From: Georgenia muralis
Lineage (GTDB): Bacteria > Actinomycetota > Actinomycetes > Actinomycetales > Actinomycetaceae
Length of the DNA stretch: 64,000 nt
NCBI RefSeq assembly: GCF_003814705.1
Contig: NZ_RKRA01000001.1
Span: 4,079,266-4,143,265, forward strand
Direction: 5' to 3'
Shown here piece after piece: positions 8,573 to 16,287 of this stretch. Numbering within the stretch: the stretch's first letter is position 1; each line of letters opens with the position of its first letter. Position numbers and translations under genes: made by a program. The notes beneath the pieces were generated by a model. It made no database searches. It was given only the letters and a program-made list of their open reading frames with translations, and was not told where the DNA came from.

Positions 8573-8908
8573 GTGGCTGACGACGACGAGCTCCTCGACC
8601 GGGCCTTCGCGGCCCTGGCCGATCCCGCCCGCCGTCGCATCGTCGCCCGGCTCAGCCGGGGGCCGGCCACGGTCAACGAGCTGGCCGAACCCTTCGCGAT
8701 CACCAAGCAGGCGGTCTCGAAGCACATCCAGGTCCTCGAGTCCGCCGGGCTCGTCACGCGCACGCGCGACGCCCAGCGCCGGCCCGTCCACCTCAACCCC
8801 GCACGGCTGGAGGAACTGACCTCCTGGATCGACCGCTACCGGCTGGTCAAGGAGGCGCAGTACCGCTCGCTCGACGCCGTGCTCCGCACCACCAACCAGC
8901 AGGAGTGA
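8573..8908 (+). CDS. ArsR-family transcriptional repressor
   Basis: A 111-residue winged-helix regulator: LLDRAFAALADPARRRIVARL, then the recognition helix region ATVNELAEPFAITKQAVSKHIQ and a wing at RTRDAQRRPVHLN. No metal-binding Cys cluster is present, so it belongs to the metal-independent ArsR group that is usually paired with an SRPBCC (AHSA1) gene, as here. GTG 8573 is preferred to the in-frame TTG 8549 because the TTG lies inside the second operator palindrome and AAGGA sits 10 bases before the GTG. The next gene starts 5 bases after the stop, so the two are co-translated. Confidence 0.88.
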   Translation: MADDDELLDRAFAALADPARRRIVARLSRGPATVNELAEPFAITKQAVSKHIQVLESAGLVTRTRDAQRRPVHLNPARLEELTSWIDRYRLVKEAQYRSLDAVLRTTNQQE

Positions 8909-8913
8909 GCGAG

Positions 8914-9402
8914 ATGAGCAACGCCCTTCACCTCTCCGTCCCGGAGGGGCTGCCCTTCATCGACTACGAGCGCGAGTTCGACCACCCGGTGGCCGAGGTG
9001 TTCCGGGCCCACGCCGACCCCGACCTCTTCGCGCGGTGGATCGGCCCTCGGGGGCTGAGCACGCGGGTCGAGCGCTACGAGTGCCGGTCGGGTGGCACGT
9101 TCCGGTTCATCCAGCACGGCGACGACGGCGTCGAGTACGCCTTCCGCGGGGTCTTCCACACCGTGCGGCCCGCCGAGCTCGTCCTCCAGACCTTCGAGTA
9201 CGAGGGCTACCCGGACGTCGTCACCCTGGAGTCCATGAGGTTCGAGGACCTGCCCGGCGGTCGCTGCCGGCTGACCGGTCGGTCCGTCTACCCGAGCCTC
9301 GAGGCGCGGGAGCGGTACCTTGCCGACGGCATGGAGGGTGGGATCACCGAGGGGTACGAGCGGCTCGACGAGCTCCTGGCCGAGCAGGTCCCCGCCACCT
9401 GA
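8914..9402 (+). CDS. SRPBCC (AHSA1/START-like) protein
   Basis: A 162-residue protein of the helix-grip fold that binds hydrophobic ligands: IDYEREFDHPVAEVFRAHADPDLFARWIGP is the characteristic start, followed by GGTFRFI, LVLQTFEYEGYP and the C-terminal long helix DGMEGGITEGYERLDELLA. ArsR plus SRPBCC pairs are very common in actinobacteria, but their ligands are mostly unknown. ATG 8914 is chosen because AGGAG lies 8 bases upstream; an in-frame GTG at 8905 overlaps the ArsR stop. It is controlled from the ArsR promoter. Confidence 0.87.
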   Translation: MSNALHLSVPEGLPFIDYEREFDHPVAEVFRAHADPDLFARWIGPRGLSTRVERYECRSGGTFRFIQHGDDGVEYAFRGVFHTVRPAELVLQTFEYEGYPDVVTLESMRFEDLPGGRCRLTGRSVYPSLEARERYLADGMEGGITEGYERLDELLAEQVPAT

Positions 9403-9465
9403 CGCCTTCCTTCGACGTCGCCCACGGCGCACACTTGTCCCATCCCACGGGGAAGGAGCGCGGCC

Positions 9466-9639
9466 ATGTTCGACGGCGAGCACATCCCGTCCGGGTTCGA
9501 GCCAGGGGGCGAGCGGGGCTCGATGCGACCGCGGACGAGCCCGGCGGCGGGGTGGAGCCTCCGACGATGGGCCGTGACGGTGCTCGTCGTCGCGGCCGTC
9601 GTCGCGGCCGTCGTCGCGGCGCTGGTCGTCCTCGGGTAG
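9466..9639 (+). CDS. Small single-pass membrane protein (57 aa)
   Basis: Starts at ATG 9466 after AAGGAG with good spacing. The N-terminal half is polar and Gly/Pro-rich (FDGEHIPSGFEPGGERG); the C-terminal half is one hydrophobic helix of about 22 residues (WAVTVLVVAAVVAAVVAALV). The helix is encoded by a short internal DNA repeat (GTCGTCGCGGCC, nearly three copies). No family is recognised. It would sit in the membrane with a cytoplasmic N-terminus. Confidence 0.6.
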   Translation: MFDGEHIPSGFEPGGERGSMRPRTSPAAGWSLRRWAVTVLVVAAVVAAVVAALVVLG

Positions 9640-9661
9640 CGCTTCCTGCGCGCCGACACCC

Positions 9662-10156
9662 TCACCGAGGTCGGATGACCACGTCCTCCTCGCCGGTGAC
9701 GTCCTCGACCTCGTGGCTCGCGCGGTCCATGAGCTGGTCGGCGAGGTGGCGCAGGGCCCGTGCCACGGCGACCTCGTCACCGATGCGCGAGACACGTGGG
9801 TCGGCGGGGCTGCGACGGCTCTCCCCGCTCGCGCTGATGCCCGGCAGCGCGTCGCTGATGAGGGCCACGGTGGCCGTCGTGTCGTCGCCCTGCTCGAAGA
9901 CGGACACCCGCACCTGCCACTCGTGCACGGGCCGGAGCTCCCCGACCTCCGCCGCCGCGGACTCCGCCTCGGTGTGCGTGGTGCGCAGCTCGGCGCTGGG
10001 TCCGGGGAAGATCAGGCCCTCGTGCCCGTCGCTCCATCGCACCAGGTAGGGCGGCTCGCCGTCCCCGCCGCGCACCTCGACGATCTCGCCGTCGCGCACC
10101 GGTTCCCCGACGTGCTCGGCAGCGAGAACGATGTGGTCTCCACGCTGAGCCCTCAT
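9662..10156 (-). CDS. DUF1918 plus DUF1876 domain protein
   Basis: A 164-residue protein with two actinobacterial domains. Residues 1-58 are DUF1918 (RAQRGDHIVLAAEHVGEPVRDG, then PYLVRWSDGHEGLIFPGP), an SH3-like small barrel. Residues about 78-160 are DUF1876 (HEWQVRVSVFEQGDDTTATV, ending in a helix VARALRHLADQLMDRA), related to a dsRBD-like stress fold. Each also occurs alone; the fused form is common in high-GC Gram-positives and is often stress induced. ATG 10156 follows GGAGGAG by 6 bases; an in-frame GTG at 10162 is less likely. Confidence 0.85.
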   Translation of the reverse strand: MRAQRGDHIVLAAEHVGEPVRDGEIVEVRGGDGEPPYLVRWSDGHEGLIFPGPSAELRTTHTEAESAAAEVGELRPVHEWQVRVSVFEQGDDTTATVALISDALPGISASGESRRSPADPRVSRIGDEVAVARALRHLADQLMDRASHEVEDVTGEEDVVIRPR

Positions 10157-10540
10157 GACCACTCCTCCGGTCGTCTCCCGTTCTTGCTCGTGACTCCAAC
10201 TGTGGCGCGCTTGGCCCGGTCAGGGAAGGGGCGGGCGTCCCAGGTCGACGACGGCTTGTCTGCCCCGCCTCCGATCACGGAAGCGCAGCATGCGTCGGCG
10301 CCTGCGGCCGGAGCGGGCTCCTCGCCCCGAGTCCGGCGGCCGGGACCTCCGCTGCTGCCGGCGACGACGTCGCGCTAAGCGGACACCGACCGTCACCTGC
10401 GGGGGCCCGGCACCGAGCGCTGCCGGGCCACCTCCGTCCGTGCGTGGCCACCGGCCCCGCTGCGCGGGCGCGACCCCCTCCCCTCCGGTGCGCCGCGCTC
10501 CTGACCTGGCGCTCTGCCCGGTTCGAGGTCGATGATGCTC
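10157..10540. other. Intergenic stretch without a recognised gene
   Basis: About 380 bases of GC-rich DNA. I see no credible coding frame on either strand and no clear hairpin. Before the IS110 insertion it would have been the upstream region of the DUF222-HNH gene. Confidence 0.5.
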
Positions 10541-10550
10541 CTATTGGTTG

Positions 10551-11777
10551 TCAAGCTGCTTGGAGCCATTGGCGGTAGGCGCGGGCGAGGTCGTCGTCGC
10601 GGCGGGTGCCGCGTTCGATGGTGGAGATGTGCATGGGCCAGACGCCGAAGTGGGCGGCGGCCTGGGTCAGGGTGATGTTCTTGGCCTGTCGGGCGGGGCG
10701 CAAGTCCGCGGTCGCGGGGGCCGTGACGACTCGGGTGAGGTACTTGAACATCTCCCGGGCGAGGGCACGTTTGAGGGTGCGGAGGATCTCTTTGCTCGAG
10801 CGGCCTCTGGCGCGTTGTCGCTGAACGTAGGCGCGGGTGGTGGGGTCGCTGGACATGCGGACCAGGGCGACGCGGTGCAGGGCGTTGTTCGCGGCGCGGT
10901 CCCCTCCCCGGGAGAGCCGGTAGCGGCGGGTCTTGCCCGAGGAAGCGGGCACCGGTGCGGTGCCGCACAGTGCGGCGAAGGAGGCCTCGTTGCTGAGCCG
11001 GTCGGGGTTCGCGCCGGCGGTGATGAGCAGCTGGGCAGCGGTGTCTGGGCCGACGCCGTGGGCGGCGAGCAGACCGGGGTTCATGGACTCCGCGACGGTA
11101 CGGATGTCGCGCTCGAGGTCAGCGGCCTGACTAGTGAGGAACTCGTGTCGTGCGGCGAGGTCCTTCAACGCGCGCATGATGGCCGCGCCGACTGGGTCGT
11201 AGCGGGTGGTGCGGCTTCGGGACAGTGCGGTGACCAGCTTGGTGTTGGTCATGGAACGGTACTTCTGCCGGATCGAGTCCGGTGCGGTGACCAGGACTTG
11301 GTGGATCTGGTGGATCGTCGCCGTGCGTGCCTTGACCGCGGAGCGGCGGGCCAGGTGCAGGGCGCGCAGGCCGAGGATCTTCTCGTCCTTGGGTGGCGAG
11401 GTCGCCCGGCCGGAGAGCACCGCACGGGCGGCGTGATAGGCATCGATGGGGTCGGACTTGCCCTGGCGGCGGCGGACGGTCTTGTCGGGGCGCAGCACCT
11501 CTCGGACCTCGAGCCCGCCGGCGGCACATGCCCGGGCGATCCCGGCCCCGTAGGAGCTGGTGCCCTCGATGCCGACCCGCTCGATCGCGCCGTGGCTGTT
11601 CAGGAAGTCGTACGCCGCCCGGTAGCCCGCCGGAGTGGTCGCGAACTCGGCGTCGGCGATCTCCCGCCCCAGCACGCTCACGACAGCCACATGGATGGTC
11701 TCGGCGTGGGTGTCGATGCCTCCGATGACCTCCTCGGCCCCGTCGTCACGGTCGTCATCTCCTGGTGCCGCTGTCAT
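10551..11777 (-). CDS. IS110-family transposase with C-terminal helix-turn-helix
   Basis: A 408-residue transposase. The N-terminal RuvC-like DEDD domain shows GGIDTHAETIHVAV, VGIEGTSSYG and GKSDPIDAYHAARA with its acidic residues. The C-terminal Transposase_20 part has CGTAPVPASSGKTRRYRLSRGGD, which holds the catalytic serine. Residues about 350-408 are an added module (LTQAAAHFGVWPMHISTIERG) that reads as an XRE-type helix-turn-helix; most IS110 transposases end before this. The protein would carry out RNA-guided strand exchange using the element's own bridge RNA. The reading frame is intact, so the element may be active. Confidence 0.92.
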   Translation of the reverse strand: MTAAPGDDDRDDGAEEVIGGIDTHAETIHVAVVSVLGREIADAEFATTPAGYRAAYDFLNSHGAIERVGIEGTSSYGAGIARACAAGGLEVREVLRPDKTVRRRQGKSDPIDAYHAARAVLSGRATSPPKDEKILGLRALHLARRSAVKARTATIHQIHQVLVTAPDSIRQKYRSMTNTKLVTALSRSRTTRYDPVGAAIMRALKDLAARHEFLTSQAADLERDIRTVAESMNPGLLAAHGVGPDTAAQLLITAGANPDRLSNEASFAALCGTAPVPASSGKTRRYRLSRGGDRAANNALHRVALVRMSSDPTTRAYVQRQRARGRSSKEILRTLKRALAREMFKYLTRVVTAPATADLRPARQAKNITLTQAAAHFGVWPMHISTIERGTRRDDDLARAYRQWLQAA

Positions 11778-11984
11778 GCTGGAACCGCCCTTTCGCTGGA
11801 GTCGATGGGGTCGACGCCGGTCGGGACGCTCAGACAGGACACTGGTGAGGAACTGCCAAGCTCTTATCAGGTCATGACCGGCCCGGCCGGTGCCATGCCC
11901 GAGGGGCCGGACAGATCAACTGGAAGGCAACCCAGCAGGGCGCCAGTCAGTAGGCGGGTCACGACCCCTCGGAACACGCTTCCT
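11778..11984 (-). ncRNA. Candidate bridge RNA region (IS110 left end)
   Basis: About 200 non-coding bases upstream of the transposase start, in the position where IS110 elements encode the bridge RNA that pairs with target and donor DNA. I did not fold it or identify the two guide loops. The call rests on position and on known IS110 biology. Confidence 0.4.
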
Positions 11985-12008
11985 ATCATCAGTGTCAGTG
12001 GTCGCACC

Positions 12009-12014
12009 TACGTT
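12009..12014 (+). promoter_or_regulatory. -10 box TACGTT of the DUF222-HNH gene
   Basis: TACGTT ends 6 bases before ATG 12021, so this gene is probably leaderless. The -35 position falls at the IS110 junction (about 11985-11991), so the insertion replaced or displaced the upstream promoter DNA. Confidence 0.5.
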
Positions 12015-12020
12015 CGACGC

Positions 12021-13901
12021 ATGAGTTCGAGACGCGGTCGCAAGATCGACCTCGCGGCGGCGAGGGCCCGGGGCTGGGACAGCCTGGTCGAGGCCTACCT
12101 CGCCGAGATCCGCGACGCCGCGCACGCCCACACTGGAACGGCGGGTGCGACGCCGACGCCCGTCCCCGCTGCCGGCCCGAGGCGGCTCAGGCTCGTGGAC
12201 GCGGTCTACGCCGAGCCCGTCGAGCTGGCCGTCGCGTTCCTAAAGCCCGACAGCGACGCCGACGCAGGGCTCGACACCGGCGCCGAGCCCGACACCACCG
12301 TCGACACCGGGAACCGGACCGGCACCGACCCCGAGGCCGAGGACGAGGCCGAGGACGAGGCCGAGGCCGAGGACACGGGGATGCCAACCGCGGAGGAGAT
12401 CACCGCCGCCGCCGCGGTGCTGGCGCGGGCCGCGGGTCTGTACGGCGCCCCGCTCGCGACCGCCCTGGACCAGGTCCCGGCGCAGGGTCAGGACCCCTCC
12501 GTCCTCATCGAGCTCGTCGCCCACTGGAACCGCGTGATCTCCTGGTCCACCGCCCGCCGGGGGGAGGCGGCCGCCGCCCTTGCCGACGCCGCCGCCGAGC
12601 ACGCCCGCCACACTCCTGGCCCCACCGTCGACCCCGTCACCGTTGCCGCCACCGAGATCTCGATGCGCCTGACCACCACCAAGCAGGCCGCCACCCGCAT
12701 GATCACCACTGCCACGATGCTCACCGGCCCCCTGACCGCCACCGGCGCCAGCCTCGAGCACGGCGCGATCGACCCGGTCAAGGCCCAGATCATCGCCGAC
12801 GCCCTCCACCACATCCCCCACCAGATCGCCTGGGACATCGAGGACGCAGTCCTGCCCGGCGCCCAGGGCCGGACCCCCGCCCAGCTGCGCCGAGACCTGA
12901 CCCACGCCCTCATCGCCGCCGACCACCACCACGCCGAGGACCGCCACCGCCGCGCCCGCACCACCCGTCGCGTCTGCCACCCCAAAGCGCTCCCGGACGG
13001 CATGGCCTCCCTCTACGCAGTCCTGCCCGCCGAGGACGCCATCGCCATCGACCTCACCCTCGACAACGCCGCCCGTCACGCCAAGGCCACCGGCGACACC
13101 CGTACCCTCGACCAGCTCCGCGCCGACACCCTCGCCACCATCGCCGTCAACGCGCTGACCACCGGCGAGATCCACTTCACCGTCCCGGCACCTGACCAGG
13201 TGGCCGGGACGGCACACACGCCGACGATCGCGTCCGGTCCCGCGCCCGGGCAGGCAGCCCACGACTCACCCACACCGCCGTCCCGAGCGCCGTCACCGGG
13301 CTCAGCGCCCGGCCCGGTGCCGCTGACGGCCATCCGGCTCGGCACCACCCCGGTCACGATCCTCGTCACCATTCCCCTGACCACCCTCCTCGGTGGCGGC
13401 GAGCCAGCCGTCCTGGACGGCTACGGCCCCATCGACCCCGTCACCGCCCGCGCCCTCGCCCTCGGGGGAACCTGGCGACGCCTGGTCACCGACCCCCTCA
13501 CCGGCGCCGTCCTGGACCACGGCCGCACCCGTTACCGACCCCCAAAGGACCTCGCGGACCTCGTCCGCGCCCGCGACCGCACCTGCATCCGCCCCGCCTG
13601 CAACACCCCCGCCACCCGCTGCGAGCTCGACCACTCCCTCGCCTGGTCCCAGGGCGGCACGACCGCCCTGACCAACCTCGGCTCCGCCTGCGACGGCGAC
13701 CACGACCTCAAGACCTGCGGCCACTTCGCCGTCCGACAGATCACCAACGGCGTCTTCGAGTGGACCTCCGCCCTGACCGGCCACACCTACCGCCGCGAGC
13801 AAGACGGCAGCGTCACCTACCTCAACCCCCACCTCCCCCGACAGCCGCGCACCGACCCTCAGCACGACCCCACCAGACCGACCTCCACACCGCCCTACTA
13901 G
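12021..13901 (+). CDS. DUF222 and HNH endonuclease domain protein
   Basis: A 626-residue protein. Residues about 125-400 are DUF222 (helical, Ala-rich; PTAEEITAAAAVLAR, WSTARRGEAAAALADAAAEH, TRRVCHPKALPDGM). After a Pro-rich linker (about 400-435) the C-terminus carries an HNH nuclease: RDRTCIRPACNTPATRCELDH, then GGTTALTNLGSACDGDH. Residues about 75-120 are an acidic low-complexity stretch. The family (13E12-repeat-like in mycobacteria) occurs in many copies per actinobacterial genome and is thought to be mobile or homing-like; no target is known. The gene is intact. Its promoter region was interrupted by the IS110 element. Confidence 0.88.
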   Translation: MSSRRGRKIDLAAARARGWDSLVEAYLAEIRDAAHAHTGTAGATPTPVPAAGPRRLRLVDAVYAEPVELAVAFLKPDSDADAGLDTGAEPDTTVDTGNRTGTDPEAEDEAEDEAEAEDTGMPTAEEITAAAAVLARAAGLYGAPLATALDQVPAQGQDPSVLIELVAHWNRVISWSTARRGEAAAALADAAAEHARHTPGPTVDPVTVAATEISMRLTTTKQAATRMITTATMLTGPLTATGASLEHGAIDPVKAQIIADALHHIPHQIAWDIEDAVLPGAQGRTPAQLRRDLTHALIAADHHHAEDRHRRARTTRRVCHPKALPDGMASLYAVLPAEDAIAIDLTLDNAARHAKATGDTRTLDQLRADTLATIAVNALTTGEIHFTVPAPDQVAGTAHTPTIASGPAPGQAAHDSPTPPSRAPSPGSAPGPVPLTAIRLGTTPVTILVTIPLTTLLGGGEPAVLDGYGPIDPVTARALALGGTWRRLVTDPLTGAVLDHGRTRYRPPKDLADLVRARDRTCIRPACNTPATRCELDHSLAWSQGGTTALTNLGSACDGDHDLKTCGHFAVRQITNGVFEWTSALTGHTYRREQDGSVTYLNPHLPRQPRTDPQHDPTRPTSTPPY

Positions 13902-13926
13902 CGGTCGCCGGTGCGCGACGTCGCAG

Positions 13927-14210
13927 TCACCGAACAAGGGGCCTCTCTCTCGTTCCTGATCCGAGCTCGTTGTGCGCCGGGACCCCGATCACAGGGACTC
14001 GGCGCACCCCGGGCAGCCGGGCGACGAGATGACCGAGCGCGAACACCGTCGGGCCCCCGCGACCGCGACCAGGACGAACTTCGCCGCCGGCGACCAGGGC
14101 AGCGGTCGGGCCGATGGGGAGATCGCGACGAGGACGAGGGGGTGGACGAGGTAGGCGACCCACGCCGCGTGCGTGTCGGCCGGCTCCACGGGCAGCTCGT
14201 TCACGGTCAT
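13927..14210 (-). pseudogene. Remnant of an acyltransferase-3 membrane protein
   Basis: On the minus strand, frame A (from 14210) reads AAWVAYLVHPLVLVAIS, then RPLPWSPAAKFVLVAVAGA, which is the last transmembrane part of OafA-like acyltransferases. The expected continuation FALGHLVARLPGVRRV is present but in another frame, so there is a frameshift near 14055. The 5' part of the gene is missing and the normal stop after GVRRV is lost. This is a decayed 3' fragment cut off by the flavodoxin gene. Confidence 0.6.
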
Positions 14211-14235
14211 GGCGCCACCGCCGCCTCGTCGAGGC

Positions 14236-14808
14236 TCAGGCGACGAGTCCCGCAAGCTCGGCACCCCACGCACGGGCTCTGTCGAGCTCACCCGCCCGCA
14301 GCGGGCCCTTGCCGCCGTCCAGGACGAAGCCCTCCCGCGCGATGACGTCACGTCCGTGCCGGCGCAGCGCCCGCGCGATCGGACGAGCAGCGCCACCGGC
14401 GAGCGGGTTGCCTAGGTGCGTGTCGAAGGTGGCGGCCTTGCCGCCGGTGGTTCCCAGATGGGCGAGCCACTCCCTGACCCCCTGCGAGGTCGCCTCGTCC
14501 GCGTCGTCGCGACCTCCGCCGTGCGCGTCGTCACCGACGCCGGCGTCCGCGCCTCCAGCACCACCCCCCTCGTGCGCGCCGGCGGGCGGCGCGTCCTCGG
14601 CCGCCTTCCCCCGGGACCAGGCCGTGCTCATCCCGCGGACGTGGGTCGGGCCACCGACGACGAGCAGGTCCGGCGCCCGCTCGGCGAGCCCGTCGGCGAT
14701 GTCCCGCACCGTCACGGTCGCACCCGCCCCACGGGCGCCGTCGGCGATCGCCTCGGCGACCTCACGGGTCGTCCCGTACACCGTCTCGTAGACCACCGTC
14801 ATCTCCAT
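14236..14808 (-). CDS. Flavodoxin-domain protein with a low-complexity insertion
   Basis: A 190-residue FMN-binding protein. It starts with the flavodoxin strand and phosphate loop (MTVVYETVYGTTREVAEAI) and continues LLVVGGPTHVRGMS, which is the next FMN loop. Residues about 64-112 are an unusual Gly/Ala/Asp-rich insertion, followed by SQGVREWLAHLG and the domain end (ARALRRHGRDVIAREGFVLDG). It would serve as an electron carrier or reductase. ATG 14808 is preceded by AGGAGGT with 8-base spacing. The insertion lies where flavodoxins usually have a loop, so the fold may be kept. Confidence 0.82.
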   Translation of the reverse strand: MEMTVVYETVYGTTREVAEAIADGARGAGATVTVRDIADGLAERAPDLLVVGGPTHVRGMSTAWSRGKAAEDAPPAGAHEGGGAGGADAGVGDDAHGGGRDDADEATSQGVREWLAHLGTTGGKAATFDTHLGNPLAGGAARPIARALRRHGRDVIAREGFVLDGGKGPLRAGELDRARAWGAELAGLVA

Positions 14809-14869
14809 GACGGGCCACCTCCTTGCCTCTCTCCGGACCGGCCGGTCGACCGGTCCGCCAACCGGTCGA

Positions 14870-15331
14870 TCAGTCCTGCACCCGTCCGAGCACGGGCACG
14901 AGGACTCCGCTGACCGCTCCGAGCACGGCACCGGCGAGTGCACCGGTGCACGCTCCGAGCGCGACGTCGGCGAGGTCGGACCATGCGGCGGGCGCCGCCG
15001 TCGCACCCGCGAAGATGACCACCATCGCCGGTGTCCACGCCACCGCGCTCACCCCGACCCAGCGCCACGGGCGGGCGACCGTGCCGCGCAGCGCGCCCGC
15101 CTGTGCCGCGCCGAGCACGCCGCCCATGAGGAGGCCGAGCCCGGCCGCGACGACGAGGCCCCAGGCGAGCGCCGTGCGGCGAGGCGCCAGCGCGGTGGCT
15201 GCGCGAGCAGCACCGGCCGCGGCGGTCATGCCGACCGCCTCCGCCCCGGCGCACAGGAGCACCCAGCGACTCAGCCGGGTCGGTGCCCGGACGGCCGGCC
15301 GGGCCGGCGGTTCCGCAGTCGTGCGGACCAT
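14870..15331 (-). CDS. Four-helix membrane protein of unknown function
   Basis: A 153-residue protein with four hydrophobic segments (about 25-45, 55-80, 93-110, 120-145), two of them rich in small residues with GxxxG-type patterns (LGLLMGGVLGAAQAGALRG; ALAGAVLGAVSGVLV). I recognise no family. ATG 15331 follows GGAGG by 5 bases. It lies upstream of the flavodoxin gene in the same direction (61-base gap), so they may share a transcript. Confidence 0.6.
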   Translation of the reverse strand: MVRTTAEPPARPAVRAPTRLSRWVLLCAGAEAVGMTAAAGAARAATALAPRRTALAWGLVVAAGLGLLMGGVLGAAQAGALRGTVARPWRWVGVSAVAWTPAMVVIFAGATAAPAAWSDLADVALGACTGALAGAVLGAVSGVLVPVLGRVQD

Positions 15332-15454
15332 CGCCACCTCCAGGGCGCCGGTTCACCCACGCCCCGACCTCCATGGTGCGCACGGCACGGGACGCGGTCC
15401 CAGGGTCGGAGGTCCCCGGGCCGCCGCGAGCGAGGACGCCGGGCCGGCACGCAC

Positions 15455-15494
15455 GACGGCGCCGGCCGGACCGCGTGGTCCGGCCGGCGCCGTC
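15455..15494 (-). terminator. Very strong hairpin after the hemerythrin gene
   Basis: Perfect 18-base arms (from GACGGCGCCGGCC) around a 4-base loop, 22 bases after the hemerythrin stop. No T-tract. Confidence 0.8.
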
Positions 15495-15516
15495 GCTCGT
15501 CGGGTGTGCCCCACCG

Positions 15517-16083
15517 TCAGTCCTCCACGGCGTCCTTGAGCTCGTCCTTCGTCATGGTCGAGCGTCCGGGGACGTCCTGCTCCTTGGCCTTGTCGTAGAG
15601 CTCGTCCTTGGTGGGCTCGTCCGACCCGCCCGTCGAGCCGGACCCGCCGGCCGGGACGCCGGCGCCGGTCTCGCGGACGAAGCGGGCGCCCATCTCCTCG
15701 CGCTCGGCGGCGCTGAACTCCTTCTCGAGGACCGGCAGGAGGTCCTGCTCCTCCTCCTCGACGTGGTGCTCCAGCTCACCGACCATCGCGGCCAGCTTGC
15801 CGTCCCAGCCCGCCTCGTCCGGGTCGCCCGCGACGAGCTCGGCCAGCATGCCCTCGATGTGCTTGTGCTCCTCGACGCTGTCGTGGACCTGGTCGGCTTC
15901 CTCGCCCTGCCGTTCCCGGATCGCCGGGTACACGAACGACTCCTCGGCCTCGGAGTGCGGCATGAGGAGGTCGCTCACCTGCTGCAGCGCGGCAGCGGCC
16001 TCGGCGCCACCCTCCTGCGCCTTGGCGAGCAGCCTCTCGACCTGACGGTGCTGTCCCTTGATGACCTCGACGATGTCCGGCAT
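15517..16083 (-). CDS. Hemerythrin HHE-domain protein with SAP-like tail
   Basis: A 188-residue cytoplasmic protein. Residues 1-125 form the four-helix HHE hemerythrin bundle: VIKGQHRQVERLL, LMPHSEAEESFVYP, VEEHKHIEGMLAELV and LEHHVEEEEQDLLPVL supply the His/Glu ligands of a di-iron site. Such proteins bind oxygen, NO or iron or protect Fe-S centres. After a Gly/Ser linker, residues about 155-188 form a SAP/Rho-N-like tail (TKDELYDKAKEQDVPGRSTM, then TKDELKDAVED), very similar to the tail of the ChaB protein at 7031-7462. Single-gene unit with its own terminator. Confidence 0.88.
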   Translation of the reverse strand: MPDIVEVIKGQHRQVERLLAKAQEGGAEAAAALQQVSDLLMPHSEAEESFVYPAIRERQGEEADQVHDSVEEHKHIEGMLAELVAGDPDEAGWDGKLAAMVGELEHHVEEEEQDLLPVLEKEFSAAEREEMGARFVRETGAGVPAGGSGSTGGSDEPTKDELYDKAKEQDVPGRSTMTKDELKDAVED

Positions 16084-16287
16084 GGGGCGTCCTTTCCGTA
16101 GGTGGGGAGCCTCATCCTGCCGCCCTCGCGACGGACGGCAACCGGAGCGGGGACGTCCGGGCCGGGCGGGGCGGGGCGGGGCCGGGGCCCAGGCCGGGGC
16201 CGGGCGGCCGGGGGCCCAGGCCGGGGCCGGCGGCAGGCCCGGGGCCGGGTACCCGGCCGCGTGGCGCCGGCGGGCTACCGTGGCTGC

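Larger units (their letters stand above)
10541..11984 (-). mobile_element. IS110-family insertion sequence
   Basis: About 1.44 kb holding one transposase gene on the minus strand, a very short right end after its stop, and a left end of about 200 bases upstream of its start. The sequence TCCTAT occurs at both junctions (10539-10544 and 11981-11986), as expected for IS110 elements, which have no terminal inverted repeats and a short shared core. Removing the element restores GATGAT-N6-ATCATC, a hyphenated palindrome, which supports these boundaries. The exact core bases are inferred. Confidence 0.75.

Noticed and set aside
12240..13262. 340-codon Gly/Val-rich minus-strand frame
   Set aside because: Shadow of the DUF222-HNH gene; low-complexity sequence with no ribosome-binding site or family.
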